From the NCBI GenBank assembly GCA_963665015.2, contig CAXXSY010000004.1, forward strand, positions 1,054,001 through 1,118,000: 64,000 bases of DNA, in the 5' to 3' direction. Each line of letters starts with the position of its first letter. Position 1 is the stretch's first letter. Made by a program: the position numbers and the translations under genes. The notes beneath the pieces are model-generated. The model saw nothing but the letters and a program-made list of their open reading frames with translations, made no database searches and was not told where the DNA came from. Below are positions 55,247 through 63,546 of the stretch, piece after piece. Origin of the DNA: G963662655 sp963665015. GTDB taxonomy: Bacteria > Cloacimonadota > Cloacimonadia > Cloacimonadales > JAIOQZ01.

Positions 55247-55275
55247 AAGATAATATTGGACGGATAAATTGTCAA
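55247..55275 (-). promoter_or_regulatory. Probable promoter of the hrcA operon
   Basis: On the minus strand TTGACA (55275-55270) is followed after 17 nt by TATCTT (55252-55247); TATTAT after 14 nt is an alternative. The CIRCE-like operator begins 10 bp downstream, where a bound repressor would cover the start of transcription. Confidence 0.5.
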
Positions 55276-55346
55276 ACGAATTCTTTGACTGCTAATTCTA
55301 TTTTCAAAGTGGTATCTGGAGCGGCTATTCCGGCGTCGGCGGCATG

Positions 55347-55606
55347 AGGAAAGAGATGCCGACCTGGAGTTCGGCGGTCCGAAGAAAGATGCCGACCTGG
55401 AGTTCGGCGGTCCGAAGAGAAATGCTGACCTGGAGTTCGACGGTCCGGAGGGAAATGCTGACGAGACATCTGCGTACCCCGGGGGAGAGTGACCGCCTCC
55501 CTTTCTGTCATCCAACTTCTAACTTCTTCAATCCAAAGAGGCTCGCCAGTGTGAGGATTCGATTTGTCAGACTCCGTCTGAAAATCACAGAGGTCGAGCG
55601 CTACAG
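55347..55606. repeat. 33-bp tandem repeats and a copy of the nested hairpin element
   Basis: This lies in the 454-bp gap between hrcA and the glycosidase-like gene. Three and a half units of 33 bp start at 55355, 55388, 55421 and 55454. Each full unit is a GATGCC...GGCGGTCC element with inner arms GCCGA/TCGGC. A reversed CAGATGTCTCGTC-type half repeat follows at 55460-55478. At 55540-55606 lies a near-identical copy of the GGCTCGCC-module-GGTCGAGCGCTACA element found at 29945-30010. Confidence 0.85.
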
Positions 55607-55635
55607 ATGGTGCAAGTGTCCTGACTCCCGTCTCC

Positions 55636-56592
55636 TCAGAAGAAGTACCTTCTTCTTCTCAGCACGTCTTCGTGTTCGCGGCGGAGATTCTCGTAGGCGT
55701 AGAGTGCGCTCCCGGTCGCTTCCCAGGAGGCGTCGAGTGCGATATCGAGCATCTCGGCGGAGAAGGACGGCAGGTGCAGTCCGGCATAGAGCGGCATATT
55801 GATCGACTGAATGCTCTCGTGGATACACCGGGTCAGCCACTGCGTTCCTTCGAGGAAGAAGTCGTTGAACATCGCCGGGTAGATGGCGTCGAGGTCCCAT
55901 TGATCCCAACCCTGGTACGCCATCTGGCGTGCGATAACGGGCGTGGGCAAGACCGTCGCGGAGATCGTCTTGTCGTAGATGCGGGCGATGCGCGCGATTT
56001 CCCGCACCACGGTGTTGATGGTATCGACGCGGAATTGAATCCATGCTTCGTTGCTCGAAGGCTCGGGGATATCGACGGGATCGATTCCGGTCCTGTTCTT
56101 GAATTTATCGCGGCAGTATTGGCAGTAGCAGTAATCCGAAGCATCCGAGACGGACGAGTCCACCGGACTTATCTCGATCTGCGGATAGCGAATCGTGTCG
56201 AGCTGGATTCCATCGAGACCCGGTATCTGGCAGAGGCTTTCGACTTGGGTGTAAACATAATTGACCGCCAGCGGGTTGTTCATGCACAGCCAGTTGATGC
56301 CCCCGGCGGAGGAAACGCCGTTCCGGCTGACCATGAACCACTCGGGGTGATCCTTGGGCAGGCTGGTATCGTGATTTTGAACGACCGATTGACATGCGTG
56401 GATTCCAATTTTGAACTTGTGAGCGATATCTATAATATCCCGGCCAAAATCTCCGAACACGAACGCACGACGTATCTTCATGTGATCGAGCCTGTGAAAT
56501 CGTGCTTCCCATTCTTCCGGCGTGATCTCCGGATTGTAGTGCATCCAGATGTGGACATTCGAGCGAGGTTTCGTTTTTCTCATATTCCGCAT
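55636..56592 (-). CDS. Glycosidase-like TIM-barrel protein (GHL10-like)
   Basis: The product, about 318 residues from the ATG at 56592, resembles the GHL10 group of putative glycoside hydrolases. The pattern LDGIQLDTIRYPQ matches their DGIHLDYIRYP core strand. A cysteine-rich CYCQYCRDKFKNRTGIDP insert, QFRVDTINTVVREIA and the late LDAIYPAMFND strand also fit a (beta/alpha)8 barrel. No signal peptide is seen from this start, which suggests a cytoplasmic product; starts at 56583, 56625 or further upstream are possible because no ribosome site is decisive. The substrate is unknown. It is transcribed alone, divergent from the toxin-antitoxin pair. Confidence 0.65.
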   Translation of the reverse strand: MRNMRKTKPRSNVHIWMHYNPEITPEEWEARFHRLDHMKIRRAFVFGDFGRDIIDIAHKFKIGIHACQSVVQNHDTSLPKDHPEWFMVSRNGVSSAGGINWLCMNNPLAVNYVYTQVESLCQIPGLDGIQLDTIRYPQIEISPVDSSVSDASDYCYCQYCRDKFKNRTGIDPVDIPEPSSNEAWIQFRVDTINTVVREIARIARIYDKTISATVLPTPVIARQMAYQGWDQWDLDAIYPAMFNDFFLEGTQWLTRCIHESIQSINMPLYAGLHLPSFSAEMLDIALDASWEATGSALYAYENLRREHEDVLRRRRYFF

Positions 56593-56809
56593 TCCATCCA
56601 GTGTGAACATATCTGTATTCCACATTACCAACCACCACGATGCACAAAACGTTCCTAAGTATTTTTGCCGGTATGAAATTTTCATGGATTTGATGGCGCA
56701 TGTGTGAGAAGAGGTGCGGTGGTAAAATATGCTGTCGATATTGAATCGATGCTTGACAGACAACAAGTACTTTTTCAAAATCAGGCAAGTCATTGTGTCG
56801 AGGAGATAA

Positions 56810-57133
56810 ATGGATAATCACGGTATAGTAGATGAGCGATTCCCCCTGAGCAGCAAACAAATTCAAGACTTCTGCAACCGCAACCATATCAGGCGGTTAA
56901 GTCTGTTTGGGTCGATACTGAGGGATGATTTTCACCCAGATAGCGATATCGATGTGTTGTTGGAATTCTATCCTGATTTTCATATCGGATTGTTTGGGAT
57001 TGCAAGACTTGAGATGGAGTTGTCCAAGGGTTTGAATCGCGCTGTAGATATCAGTACGCCCGAATTCTTGTCCAGGGCTTTTCGAAGCGATGTAATTCAG
57101 CAGGCCGAGGTTCTGTATGAAAGCATACAATGA
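56810..57133 (+). CDS. MntA-type nucleotidyltransferase antitoxin
   Basis: The 107-residue protein is a minimal nucleotidyltransferase with G34-S35 in SLFGSILRDD and D46/D48 in PDSDIDVLLEF. In MntA-HepT systems this enzyme AMPylates the HEPN RNase toxin and blocks it. It precedes a HEPN gene and overlaps it by 17 nt, the usual arrangement. GAGGAG lies just before the ATG. The antitoxin itself looks intact, although its toxin gene carries a stop codon. Confidence 0.88.
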   Translation: MDNHGIVDERFPLSSKQIQDFCNRNHIRRLSLFGSILRDDFHPDSDIDVLLEFYPDFHIGLFGIARLEMELSKGLNRAVDISTPEFLSRAFRSDVIQQAEVLYESIQ

Positions 57134-57449
57134 TAGAATTACAATCAAGCAAATACTTGGCTATGCAAAAGAAACGGTTTCATTCACAGAGGGCAAATCA
57201 AAGAATGATATCGAATCTGACAGAATGCTTGAGCTTGCTCTTGTGCGATTACTGGAGATGATTGGTGAAGCTGCGACGAGAATATCGGAGGACATGAAAA
57301 CTTGTCATCAAGAAATCCCATGGAAAGAAATGATTAGGATTCGAAATCGTTTGATTCATGGCTATGACTCAATTGATATCGCGATTTTATAGGATACAAT
57401 TCAAATGGATTTAATTTCTTTGATTGCAAAACTCGAGAATCTTTTATAA
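57117..57449 (+). pseudogene. HEPN (HepT-type) toxin gene broken by an in-frame TAG
   Basis: Residues 1-91 are a HEPN domain with the RNase motif R76-x4-H81 in RIRNRLIHGYD and typical helices (LELALVRLLEMIGEAATRIS). The frame then meets TAG at 57390-57392. Reading through gives DTIQMDLISLIAKLENLL and a TAA at 57447-57449, for 110 residues, the normal HepT length. In the family a tryptophan (TGG) stands where the TAG is (the pattern is IVWDTIQ.DL), so a single G-to-A change explains the stop. TAG is used as an ordinary stop elsewhere in the window. The truncated form keeps the RNase motif but lacks the last helix; whether it is active is unknown. Confidence 0.8.
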
Positions 57450-57514
57450 GCAGGATATTCTGTCTGAATCTTCCGATCCAACAAGGTGTCCACCAGCCTT
57501 TTCCGCAATTTTTA

Positions 57515-57543
57515 TTGACGCGACCAACCATCTGCGGTAAACG
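57515..57543 (+). promoter_or_regulatory. Possible promoter of the lptF/G operon
   Basis: TTGACG at 57515-57520 is followed after 17 nt by TAAACG (57538-57543) and lies 56 nt upstream of the ATG. The -10 box is weak. It sits after the broken toxin gene, so the operon can be expressed on its own. Confidence 0.35.
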
Positions 57544-57570
57544 GGTTGGATTGAGGTAAAACGCGCTATC

Positions 57571-58872
57571 ATGAAGATACTCGAACGATATATTTTAAAG
57601 GAAAATCTGAAGCCGTTTCTGGTTTCGCTCTCGGTGATCACGTTCCTGCTGCTGCTGGATCACCTGATCGATCTGCTCAATTTGATCATCGACAAGCATC
57701 TGGATCTGCTCACCGTCGGCTGGATATTCGCACTGAGCCTGCCGTTCATCATGGCGCTCTCGGTGCCGATGTCGGTGCTGACCGCTTCGATCATGTCGTT
57801 TGGAAGGCTCTCGACGGACAATGAACTGGTCGCGTTCAAGTCGTGCGGAATCAACATCTACACTCTCTTGCGTCCCACGGTGATCGCGGCGCTATTCCTC
57901 TCGATCTTCATGATCTATTTCAACGACCGCGTTCTGCCCGAGGCGAATCACCAGCTCAAGAACATGTACATCAAGGCGAATGCCAGACGTCCCATATCGG
58001 TGCTCAAGCCCGGGGTCTTCACCGAGCTCAAGAACTACACCATCTACGTGAAAGAACACGTCGGCGACGAGATGCTGGGCATCATCATCTACAATCAGGA
58101 GGATCGCAAGTTTCCGCAGACGATCACGGCGGAACGCGGCAGAATCCTCCTCTCCAACGGCGGCAACAGCCTGCGGGCGACGCTGTATAACGGCGAGATG
58201 CATGTCATCGATCCCACCGACAACGATCGCTACGAAGTCCGTACCTTCAAGCGATTCGTCCTCAACATCCCGGACCTCGGATTCTCGCAGCAGGAGATCA
58301 GCACGGAATACCGCGGCGACCGCGAGATGAGCACCAAGGAGATGAAGGGCCGGATCGTCGAAAACGAGCAGAATATTGTGGCGGCGCACGACGAAATCGC
58401 CGATCTCAGGCAGAAAATAGCCGCAATGGAGAAAATGGGTCGCACGGAAGAGAATGTAAAGGAGCTGAAGAAAAACCGCAACCTTCTCAACATCAAGCTG
58501 AACAAGGTCGGTGATATGCAGAAGGACATACGGGTATATGAAGTCGAGATTCACAAGAAGTACGCCATTGCCTTTGCCTGCCTGATCTTCGTGCTTGTCG
58601 GCGCGCCGGTGGGCATGATGACCCGTACCAGCGGCGTGGGGATGTCGTTCTCGGTCAGCTCGTTCGTATTCCTGGTCTATTACATCGCGCTTATCGGCGG
58701 CGAGGAGCTGGCGGATCGCGGATACATGTCGCCCATGCTTTCGATGTGGGTGGCGAACATCCTGCTGGGGATCGCCGGAATCATCCTGATCCTGCTGTCG
58801 GTCCGCGAGCAGCGCTTCATCAACCTGAACATTTTTAAGGAAAAACTCGGGAAACTACTGAGACTAACATGA
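57571..58872 (+). CDS. LptF/LptG (YjgP/YjgQ) family LPS export permease
   Basis: The 433-residue protein has the LptF/G plan. It starts MKILERYILKENLKPF with a coupling-helix and first membrane helix (about 15-37). Two more N-terminal helices around 50-118 contain PFIMALSVPMSVLTASIMSFGRLSTDNELVAFKS. A periplasmic beta-jellyroll follows (ITAERGRILLSNGG), then three C-terminal helices (FACLIFVLVGAPVGMM...). A charged coiled coil of about 65 residues (VENEQNIVAAHDEIADLRQK) lies between the jellyroll and helix 4 and is a common insert in this family outside Proteobacteria. With LptB and a partner permease it extracts LPS from the inner membrane. Confidence 0.92.
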   Translation: MKILERYILKENLKPFLVSLSVITFLLLLDHLIDLLNLIIDKHLDLLTVGWIFALSLPFIMALSVPMSVLTASIMSFGRLSTDNELVAFKSCGINIYTLLRPTVIAALFLSIFMIYFNDRVLPEANHQLKNMYIKANARRPISVLKPGVFTELKNYTIYVKEHVGDEMLGIIIYNQEDRKFPQTITAERGRILLSNGGNSLRATLYNGEMHVIDPTDNDRYEVRTFKRFVLNIPDLGFSQQEISTEYRGDREMSTKEMKGRIVENEQNIVAAHDEIADLRQKIAAMEKMGRTEENVKELKKNRNLLNIKLNKVGDMQKDIRVYEVEIHKKYAIAFACLIFVLVGAPVGMMTRTSGVGMSFSVSSFVFLVYYIALIGGEELADRGYMSPMLSMWVANILLGIAGIILILLSVREQRFINLNIFKEKLGKLLRLT

Positions 58873-59456
58873 TACATAAACTACTAGAAAACCGTAATGT
58901 GGTGTTGGCGTCCGCCTCGCCCAGACGTAAGACCATCTTCGAAATGATCGGTGTTCCGGTGCTGATCCATCCCGCTTACATCGACGAGACGATCGTCTAT
59001 AAGCATCCCCGCAGATCTGCGATTGGGCACGCGAGGGAGAAGGCGGAAGCCGTCGCGAGGATCATGGATCCCGACTGCATCGTGGTCGCGGCGGACACGA
59101 TCGTTTATCTCGACGGCGAGATCCTCAACAAACCGGTCTCGCCACAGCAGGCGACCGAATACCTGTCGCGCCTTTCGGACAGAACCCACGCAGTCTATAC
59201 CGGTGTGTGCGTAACGCGCGGCATCCGCGAGGTCTATGACTGCGAGCGCACGGCGGTTACGTTCAATCCATTGTCCGATAGCGAGATAAGTCAATATTTG
59301 AAAACAAACGAACCCTTCGACAAGGCCGGCGCGTACGGAATCCAGGGCTACGGCAGTCAGTTCATCCGCAAGATCAACGGCTGCTATTTCAACGTCATGG
59401 GCTTCCCCGTCCACCTCTTCCAGCAGATGCTGCACCGCCTCTTCGAGATTGCCTGA
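58869..59456 (+). CDS. maf: Maf-family nucleotide pyrophosphatase
   Basis: The 195-residue protein is a Maf/YhdE-type house-cleaning enzyme that hydrolyses dTTP, UTP or modified nucleotides to monophosphates. Key blocks are VVLASASPRRKTIFEMIGV at the N-terminus, VVAADTIVYLDGEILNKP with the catalytic aspartate, and AGAYGIQGYGSQFIRKINGCYFNVMGFPV near the end. It starts within the stop of the permease gene (ATGA overlap), and its own stop overlaps the amidohydrolase start (TGATG), so it is part of a tightly packed operon. Confidence 0.94.
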   Translation: MIHKLLENRNVVLASASPRRKTIFEMIGVPVLIHPAYIDETIVYKHPRRSAIGHAREKAEAVARIMDPDCIVVAADTIVYLDGEILNKPVSPQQATEYLSRLSDRTHAVYTGVCVTRGIREVYDCERTAVTFNPLSDSEISQYLKTNEPFDKAGAYGIQGYGSQFIRKINGCYFNVMGFPVHLFQQMLHRLFEIA

Positions 59457-60928
59457 TGCGCACGCTATTCTACAACGCCACTTTCCACACGCTGGATAAC
59501 GACCTCCCGACTGCGAAGGCGATCCTGACGGAGGACGGACGGATCACCGATATCTTTCACCGGAATCCCGATGCGGACAAGTTCATAGACGCAGTGAGGA
59601 TCGATCTGAACAAGGCGCATGTCTATCCGGGCTTCACGGACGCGCACACCCACTCGTTCGAGGGCGGTCTGTACAGCCTGGGTGTCGATCTGAGCTGCGC
59701 GCGGTCGCTCGACGAGGTATTCCAATTGCTCGGAGCAGGAAAACCGGTCGGCGGGATGCTCTTTGCCTCCGGGTTCGACGAGAATCAAATAGCTGAAAGC
59801 CGTTTCCCCACCGCGATGGAGCTCGATCGAGTCGTTCTGGATGTCCCGCTGCTGCTGCGACGCGTTGACGGGCATTCCTGTGCGCTGAACACCATCGCGT
59901 TTCAACAGATCGACTGGCACGGCAAGCCGCCGTCCGATCACGCGAATCCCGTTCGCGGCAAGCACAACGATCTGGCGGCACACTGGTTCCATCGCAATCT
60001 GGATGATGACGGCGTTCTCATTGCCTATCGCCAGGCGTCCAGACTAGCGCTGCAAGCCGGATGCACGTCGATCCACACCATGGTCGGCGACAGCTTTCAA
60101 GACCCGCTACATTATGAGCTCCTTGTGTCGCACCGGGACGAGTTTCCGGTCGAGTTCTTTCCCTACCCGCAGATGTTCGACATCGAAAAAGCCGTGGCGC
60201 TTGGTTCATCGCGCATCGGCGGCTGCATCCTGGTCGATGGCTCGTTCGGCTCTCACACCGCCGGATTGAAGAAGCCCTACATCGATCAGCCGAAAACCAG
60301 AGGAAACCTCTATCGCTCGGACGCGTTCTGGCAAAAATTCGTTTTGGAGGCGAGCGAGAACAATCTGCAAGTGTTCGTCCACGCCATCGGCGACGCGGCG
60401 ATCCAGCAGCTCATCGACGCGGTCAAGATGCTGGGCAAATCGCGGGCGAACGAGCTTCATCACACCGTCATCCACTGCGAGCTGACCGACGACAGGATGC
60501 TCGACGATATGGCGGAGTATGGCATGTACGCCGCGATGCAGCCCATGTTCGACCGACTCTGGGGCGGCGAAGGTCAGCTCTATGAGAGGGTGCTGGGTAT
60601 CGACCGCACAAGAAGAACCAACCGTCTGAAATCGATGCACGATCGCGGAATACACGTTGCCGGTTCCACCGACTGGTACATTACCGAATTGACCATGCTC
60701 GGCGGCATCCACGCCGCAACGCAACACCACAATCCGGACGAGCGTCTTTCCACCGACCAGGCGATCCGGCTGTTCACGACGAATCCCGCAAAGATGATAG
60801 GCGAAGACCGGCGACTGGGACTACTCAAGACCGGGTATCAAGCCGACATGACCTGCCTAGACCGGGAGATTGGTGTATCGAACGAAATTTCGGTTCAGCG
60901 TGTCGTCAAGCGCGGTGAAGTGTCATGA
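59456..60928 (+). CDS. YtcJ-like metal-dependent amidohydrolase
   Basis: The 490-residue enzyme belongs to the amidohydrolase superfamily, Amidohydro_3/YtcJ type. The metal site H-x-H lies in PGFTDAHTHSFEGG. Later metal ligands are in VFVHAIGDAAIQQ and HTVIHCELTDD, and the catalytic aspartate is in AGSTDWYITE. The end, TNPAKMIGEDRRLGLLKTGYQADMTCLD, is the typical small beta domain. There is no signal peptide, so it acts in the cytoplasm. YtcJ-like enzymes hydrolyse varied amides or cyclic amides; the substrate here cannot be read. Confidence 0.9.
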   Translation: MRTLFYNATFHTLDNDLPTAKAILTEDGRITDIFHRNPDADKFIDAVRIDLNKAHVYPGFTDAHTHSFEGGLYSLGVDLSCARSLDEVFQLLGAGKPVGGMLFASGFDENQIAESRFPTAMELDRVVLDVPLLLRRVDGHSCALNTIAFQQIDWHGKPPSDHANPVRGKHNDLAAHWFHRNLDDDGVLIAYRQASRLALQAGCTSIHTMVGDSFQDPLHYELLVSHRDEFPVEFFPYPQMFDIEKAVALGSSRIGGCILVDGSFGSHTAGLKKPYIDQPKTRGNLYRSDAFWQKFVLEASENNLQVFVHAIGDAAIQQLIDAVKMLGKSRANELHHTVIHCELTDDRMLDDMAEYGMYAAMQPMFDRLWGGEGQLYERVLGIDRTRRTNRLKSMHDRGIHVAGSTDWYITELTMLGGIHAATQHHNPDERLSTDQAIRLFTTNPAKMIGEDRRLGLLKTGYQADMTCLDREIGVSNEISVQRVVKRGEVS

Positions 60929-61482
60929 TCAAACGCGAGCGTGTCGTCGAACTGATTCGTCAGGAACATCGGCTGAGACCCGAGGCGGAACTGATCGATT
61001 ACTACAAGCTGCTCTATCAGGGGAGTTTCGGGCCGGGGCACATGGTTCACGACAAAGATTCCGCGCGGGAATTCCTGAAGCACGAACTTCTCCGCATGCA
61101 CGCCGACCCGGTTCCCGATGGCACACCCATCGTAGAGGATATCGGCTGGTACGGAAGATATTACCGCGTCAATCTCACAATCATTTCAAGCGGAGACATC
61201 GGTCTGGAGGACTTCCTCGAAGCCTTTATCGAGAGTGCGCAGGTCAAACCACTGATTCACCATAATCGCTGGCGAAAAATGTGGACAGAAATCAATCAAA
61301 TACTACATGATGAAATCAAGGCGTTGAAGTCATTCGAAGAGCAGAAACGGGAAATCGAGCAGGCATTCGAGCTGGAGAATCCGTTGTTTCATCACAGCAG
61401 TCATTACCGCGAACGCTATCATCCGCATTATCGCGTGATTCACGCCAATTTCATGAATATAGTACGTAAGGAGTTACGATGA
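60925..61482 (+). CDS. Uncharacterised conserved-looking protein in the lptF/G operon
   Basis: I do not assign a function. The 185-residue soluble product contains IDYYKLLYQGSFGPGHMVHD, a pattern that recurs in an uncharacterised family with a conserved YKLLYQ..FG.GH segment. A motif rich in tyrosine and acidic residues follows (EDIGWYGRYYRVNLT). The histidine-rich end (PLFHHSSHYRERYHPHYRVI) and the conserved GPGH suggest a possible metal site, which is inference. It overlaps both neighbours by ATGA, so it is certainly translated within the operon. Confidence 0.7.
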   Translation: MIKRERVVELIRQEHRLRPEAELIDYYKLLYQGSFGPGHMVHDKDSAREFLKHELLRMHADPVPDGTPIVEDIGWYGRYYRVNLTIISSGDIGLEDFLEAFIESAQVKPLIHHNRWRKMWTEINQILHDEIKALKSFEEQKREIEQAFELENPLFHHSSHYRERYHPHYRVIHANFMNIVRKELR

Positions 61483-62992
61483 AACGAATTGCTTTTGGGA
61501 TTATCATTTTGTGCATTTCTTCGCTCTTCGCACAGGCAAACGGAGAGATGTGGGATGTTGACGGAAAGATGGTTCTTCGCGTGTGGGGAACCCACCACGA
61601 GCGTGGATACGCCCAGGGTTATTACCTCGCGGAAGCCTTCATGGATGTGTTCGAGAATTACATGTTCAACTACGCCTGCTATGGCAATCCCACGTTTTAC
61701 AACCAGGCACGAATGCTCTTCGAAAACGGATTCGTCATCGAAGACGATTACATGACCGAAGCCGAGGCGATGATCGAAGGCGCTATCGACAGCGGTCATG
61801 ATCTGTATTTCGAGCCGCTCGAACGCGAGCTCGACGCCAACGACGTTCTCATGGCGAACGCCTTGATCGACCTGAGCGGATTGACCCGCATCTCGGAAGA
61901 CATCTTCGCCTGCTCCAGCATATCTTCCTGGGGCACAAGCACAGAAAACGACGAGACATTGCAAGGCGGACTGGTCATCACGCGCATGATGGACTGGGCG
62001 ACCAACGCGTCTCTTTTCCGCAATCCGCTGGTTCTGGTCTCGATCCCGTCCGAAGAGGACGAGCAGAACTGGGTCTCCATCACGTTCCCGGGGCTGTTTG
62101 GCGGTCTCTCGGCAATCAACGAGAACGGTCTCACCACCTTCCTCGACATGGGCAACAACCACAGCAACAATGACAACGGCGGATTCTATCCTATCCTGCT
62201 CACGCTACGCAACGGTATCGAGAAAGTCGATTACGATGAAGACGGCGAACAGACGCCGCAGGACATCGTGCAGGCCGTGGAAGACCGCAACCGCGCCATC
62301 GGAACCATCGTTCACGTGACGCTGGACAGCGAAAACCTGCCCGTCGTAATCGAGAATAACAACGCCGCGGGTGTTTCAGTGCGCGACGTCGATGACAACA
62401 CCGTCGTTCAGGGCGACAACCTCGTGGCGACCAATCACTTCCGCACGCTGTACAGTCCGGTCTCCTGCTCCGGTACAACCATATCGTGGATTCGCTGGAA
62501 GTATCCACCGAGATCGACGACTACCGCAGTTGGGACCTGCTTTCAGGCGCCGCCGGCGTATCGACCAACATCCACGCGATCCGCTTCAACAGCGTCAATC
62601 GCAAGATCACCTTCGCGTCGGCACAGGCGAATCACCCGGCCTACGGCGAAGACCAGACCTTCTTCATCCTCGACGACCTCTTCGACACGAACGCTGTCGA
62701 TGACGAGACCGTTTCCTTCGTCCCGTGCGAACCGAAAGCCTACCCCAATCCATTCAACCCGAGAACCGAAATCAGATTCTATCTCGCGGAGCAGTCGGAC
62801 GTGACCATCGAAATCTTCAACACACGGGGACAGCGCGTCCTGCATCGAGACATGGGAAGGTTGAACCAGGGATTGCAGCGCTCGGAGTGGAACGCCGACG
62901 GTCTGTCATCTGGTGTTTACCTATGCCGCGTTCGGCAGCACGGAAAAGGTGGAGCGGTCGATTCGATCGGAAAGATGCTCCTGTTGAAATAG
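61479..62992 (+). pseudogene. Secreted C45-type Ntn hydrolase with sorting domain, interrupted by a frameshift
   Basis: The first frame gives a signal peptide (residues 1-20) and an N-terminal-nucleophile hydrolase resembling peptidase family C45 (acyl-CoA:6-aminopenicillanate acyltransferase-like). The probable nucleophile is C145 in IFACSSISSWG, with a GGLVITRMMDW block. The frame is lost near 62459-62472: the expected continuation RYNHIVDSLEVSTEIDDYRS lies in another frame, as if one base were missing. That frame runs to 62992 and ends in PKAYPNPFNPRTEIRFYL...GKMLLLK, the same sorting domain type as the giant protein. The restored product would be about 504 residues. Either the gene is recently broken or the assembly has a one-base error. 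It closes the lptF/G operon. Confidence 0.8.
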
Positions 62993-63036
62993 TGATCAGA
63001 ATACAGAAGAAAGAAGTTGGAAGATAGAAAAGAGAG

Positions 63037-63274
63037 GGAGGCGGTCGCTCTCTGCCTTGGTACGCAGATGTCTCGTCCGCATCTTTTCACTCTGTCTGAA
63101 GCAGGATGTTCAGGATAGGGGAAATGAGCAGGATGGAGAGGTGGTCGATCGACGATGGTCATCCACCCGCATCTTCGTCCGCCCGCACCTATCGACGTGT
63201 AACACCACGCCTTCGTTGTGAATGAACACGTCGATAGATGCGAGACAAACAAATCTGCTGGCTGGAGGATTTGG
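63037..63274. repeat. Repeat cluster including a second copy of the 116-bp inverted-repeat element
   Basis: The 554-bp gap 62993-63546 contains a GGTCGCTCTCTGCC module followed by an imperfect GCAGATG/CGTCCGC hairpin (63064-63080). A GAAGCAGGATGTTCAGGATA repeat lies near 63100. The element at 63160-63274 closely matches 31885-32000; its arms are CACCTATCGACGTGT (63186-63200) and ACACGTCGATAGATG (63226-63240), 14 of 15 paired. From 63275 to 63546 I see only a degenerate GCGGA...GTCTTCGTCTG remnant near 63370. Confidence 0.8.
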
Positions 63275-63546
63275 GGTTGGGGCAAATTACCCGGCACTTA
63301 CGCACCTGTAGGATTTCAGCTTGCTGACAATCCTGAATCCCCAGTAGCTAATATCTATCGTTCCTGCGGAACTCGGATGTCTTCGTCTGTAATGCAATTT
63401 CCGCTTTATCATGATATAATTCAGAGAATCAGCAGGTGTGGAAATTGTTTTCAGAGAGGAATCTCCGAATGTTGATTTGAATCTATTGTTTTCGTCATAA
63501 CATTCGGAGAAACTGTAAACAGTGCGAGAGATCGCCCGCAATCAAT

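Noticed and set aside
55355..55486. 33-bp repeats as a CRISPR or as a coding repeat
   Set aside because: There are no spacers, and the unit matches an intergenic repeat family found elsewhere in the window.
57390..57392. UAG recoded as a sense codon
   Set aside because: Other genes in the window (for example phosphofructokinase and the acyl ligase) end in TAG, so UAG is a normal stop.
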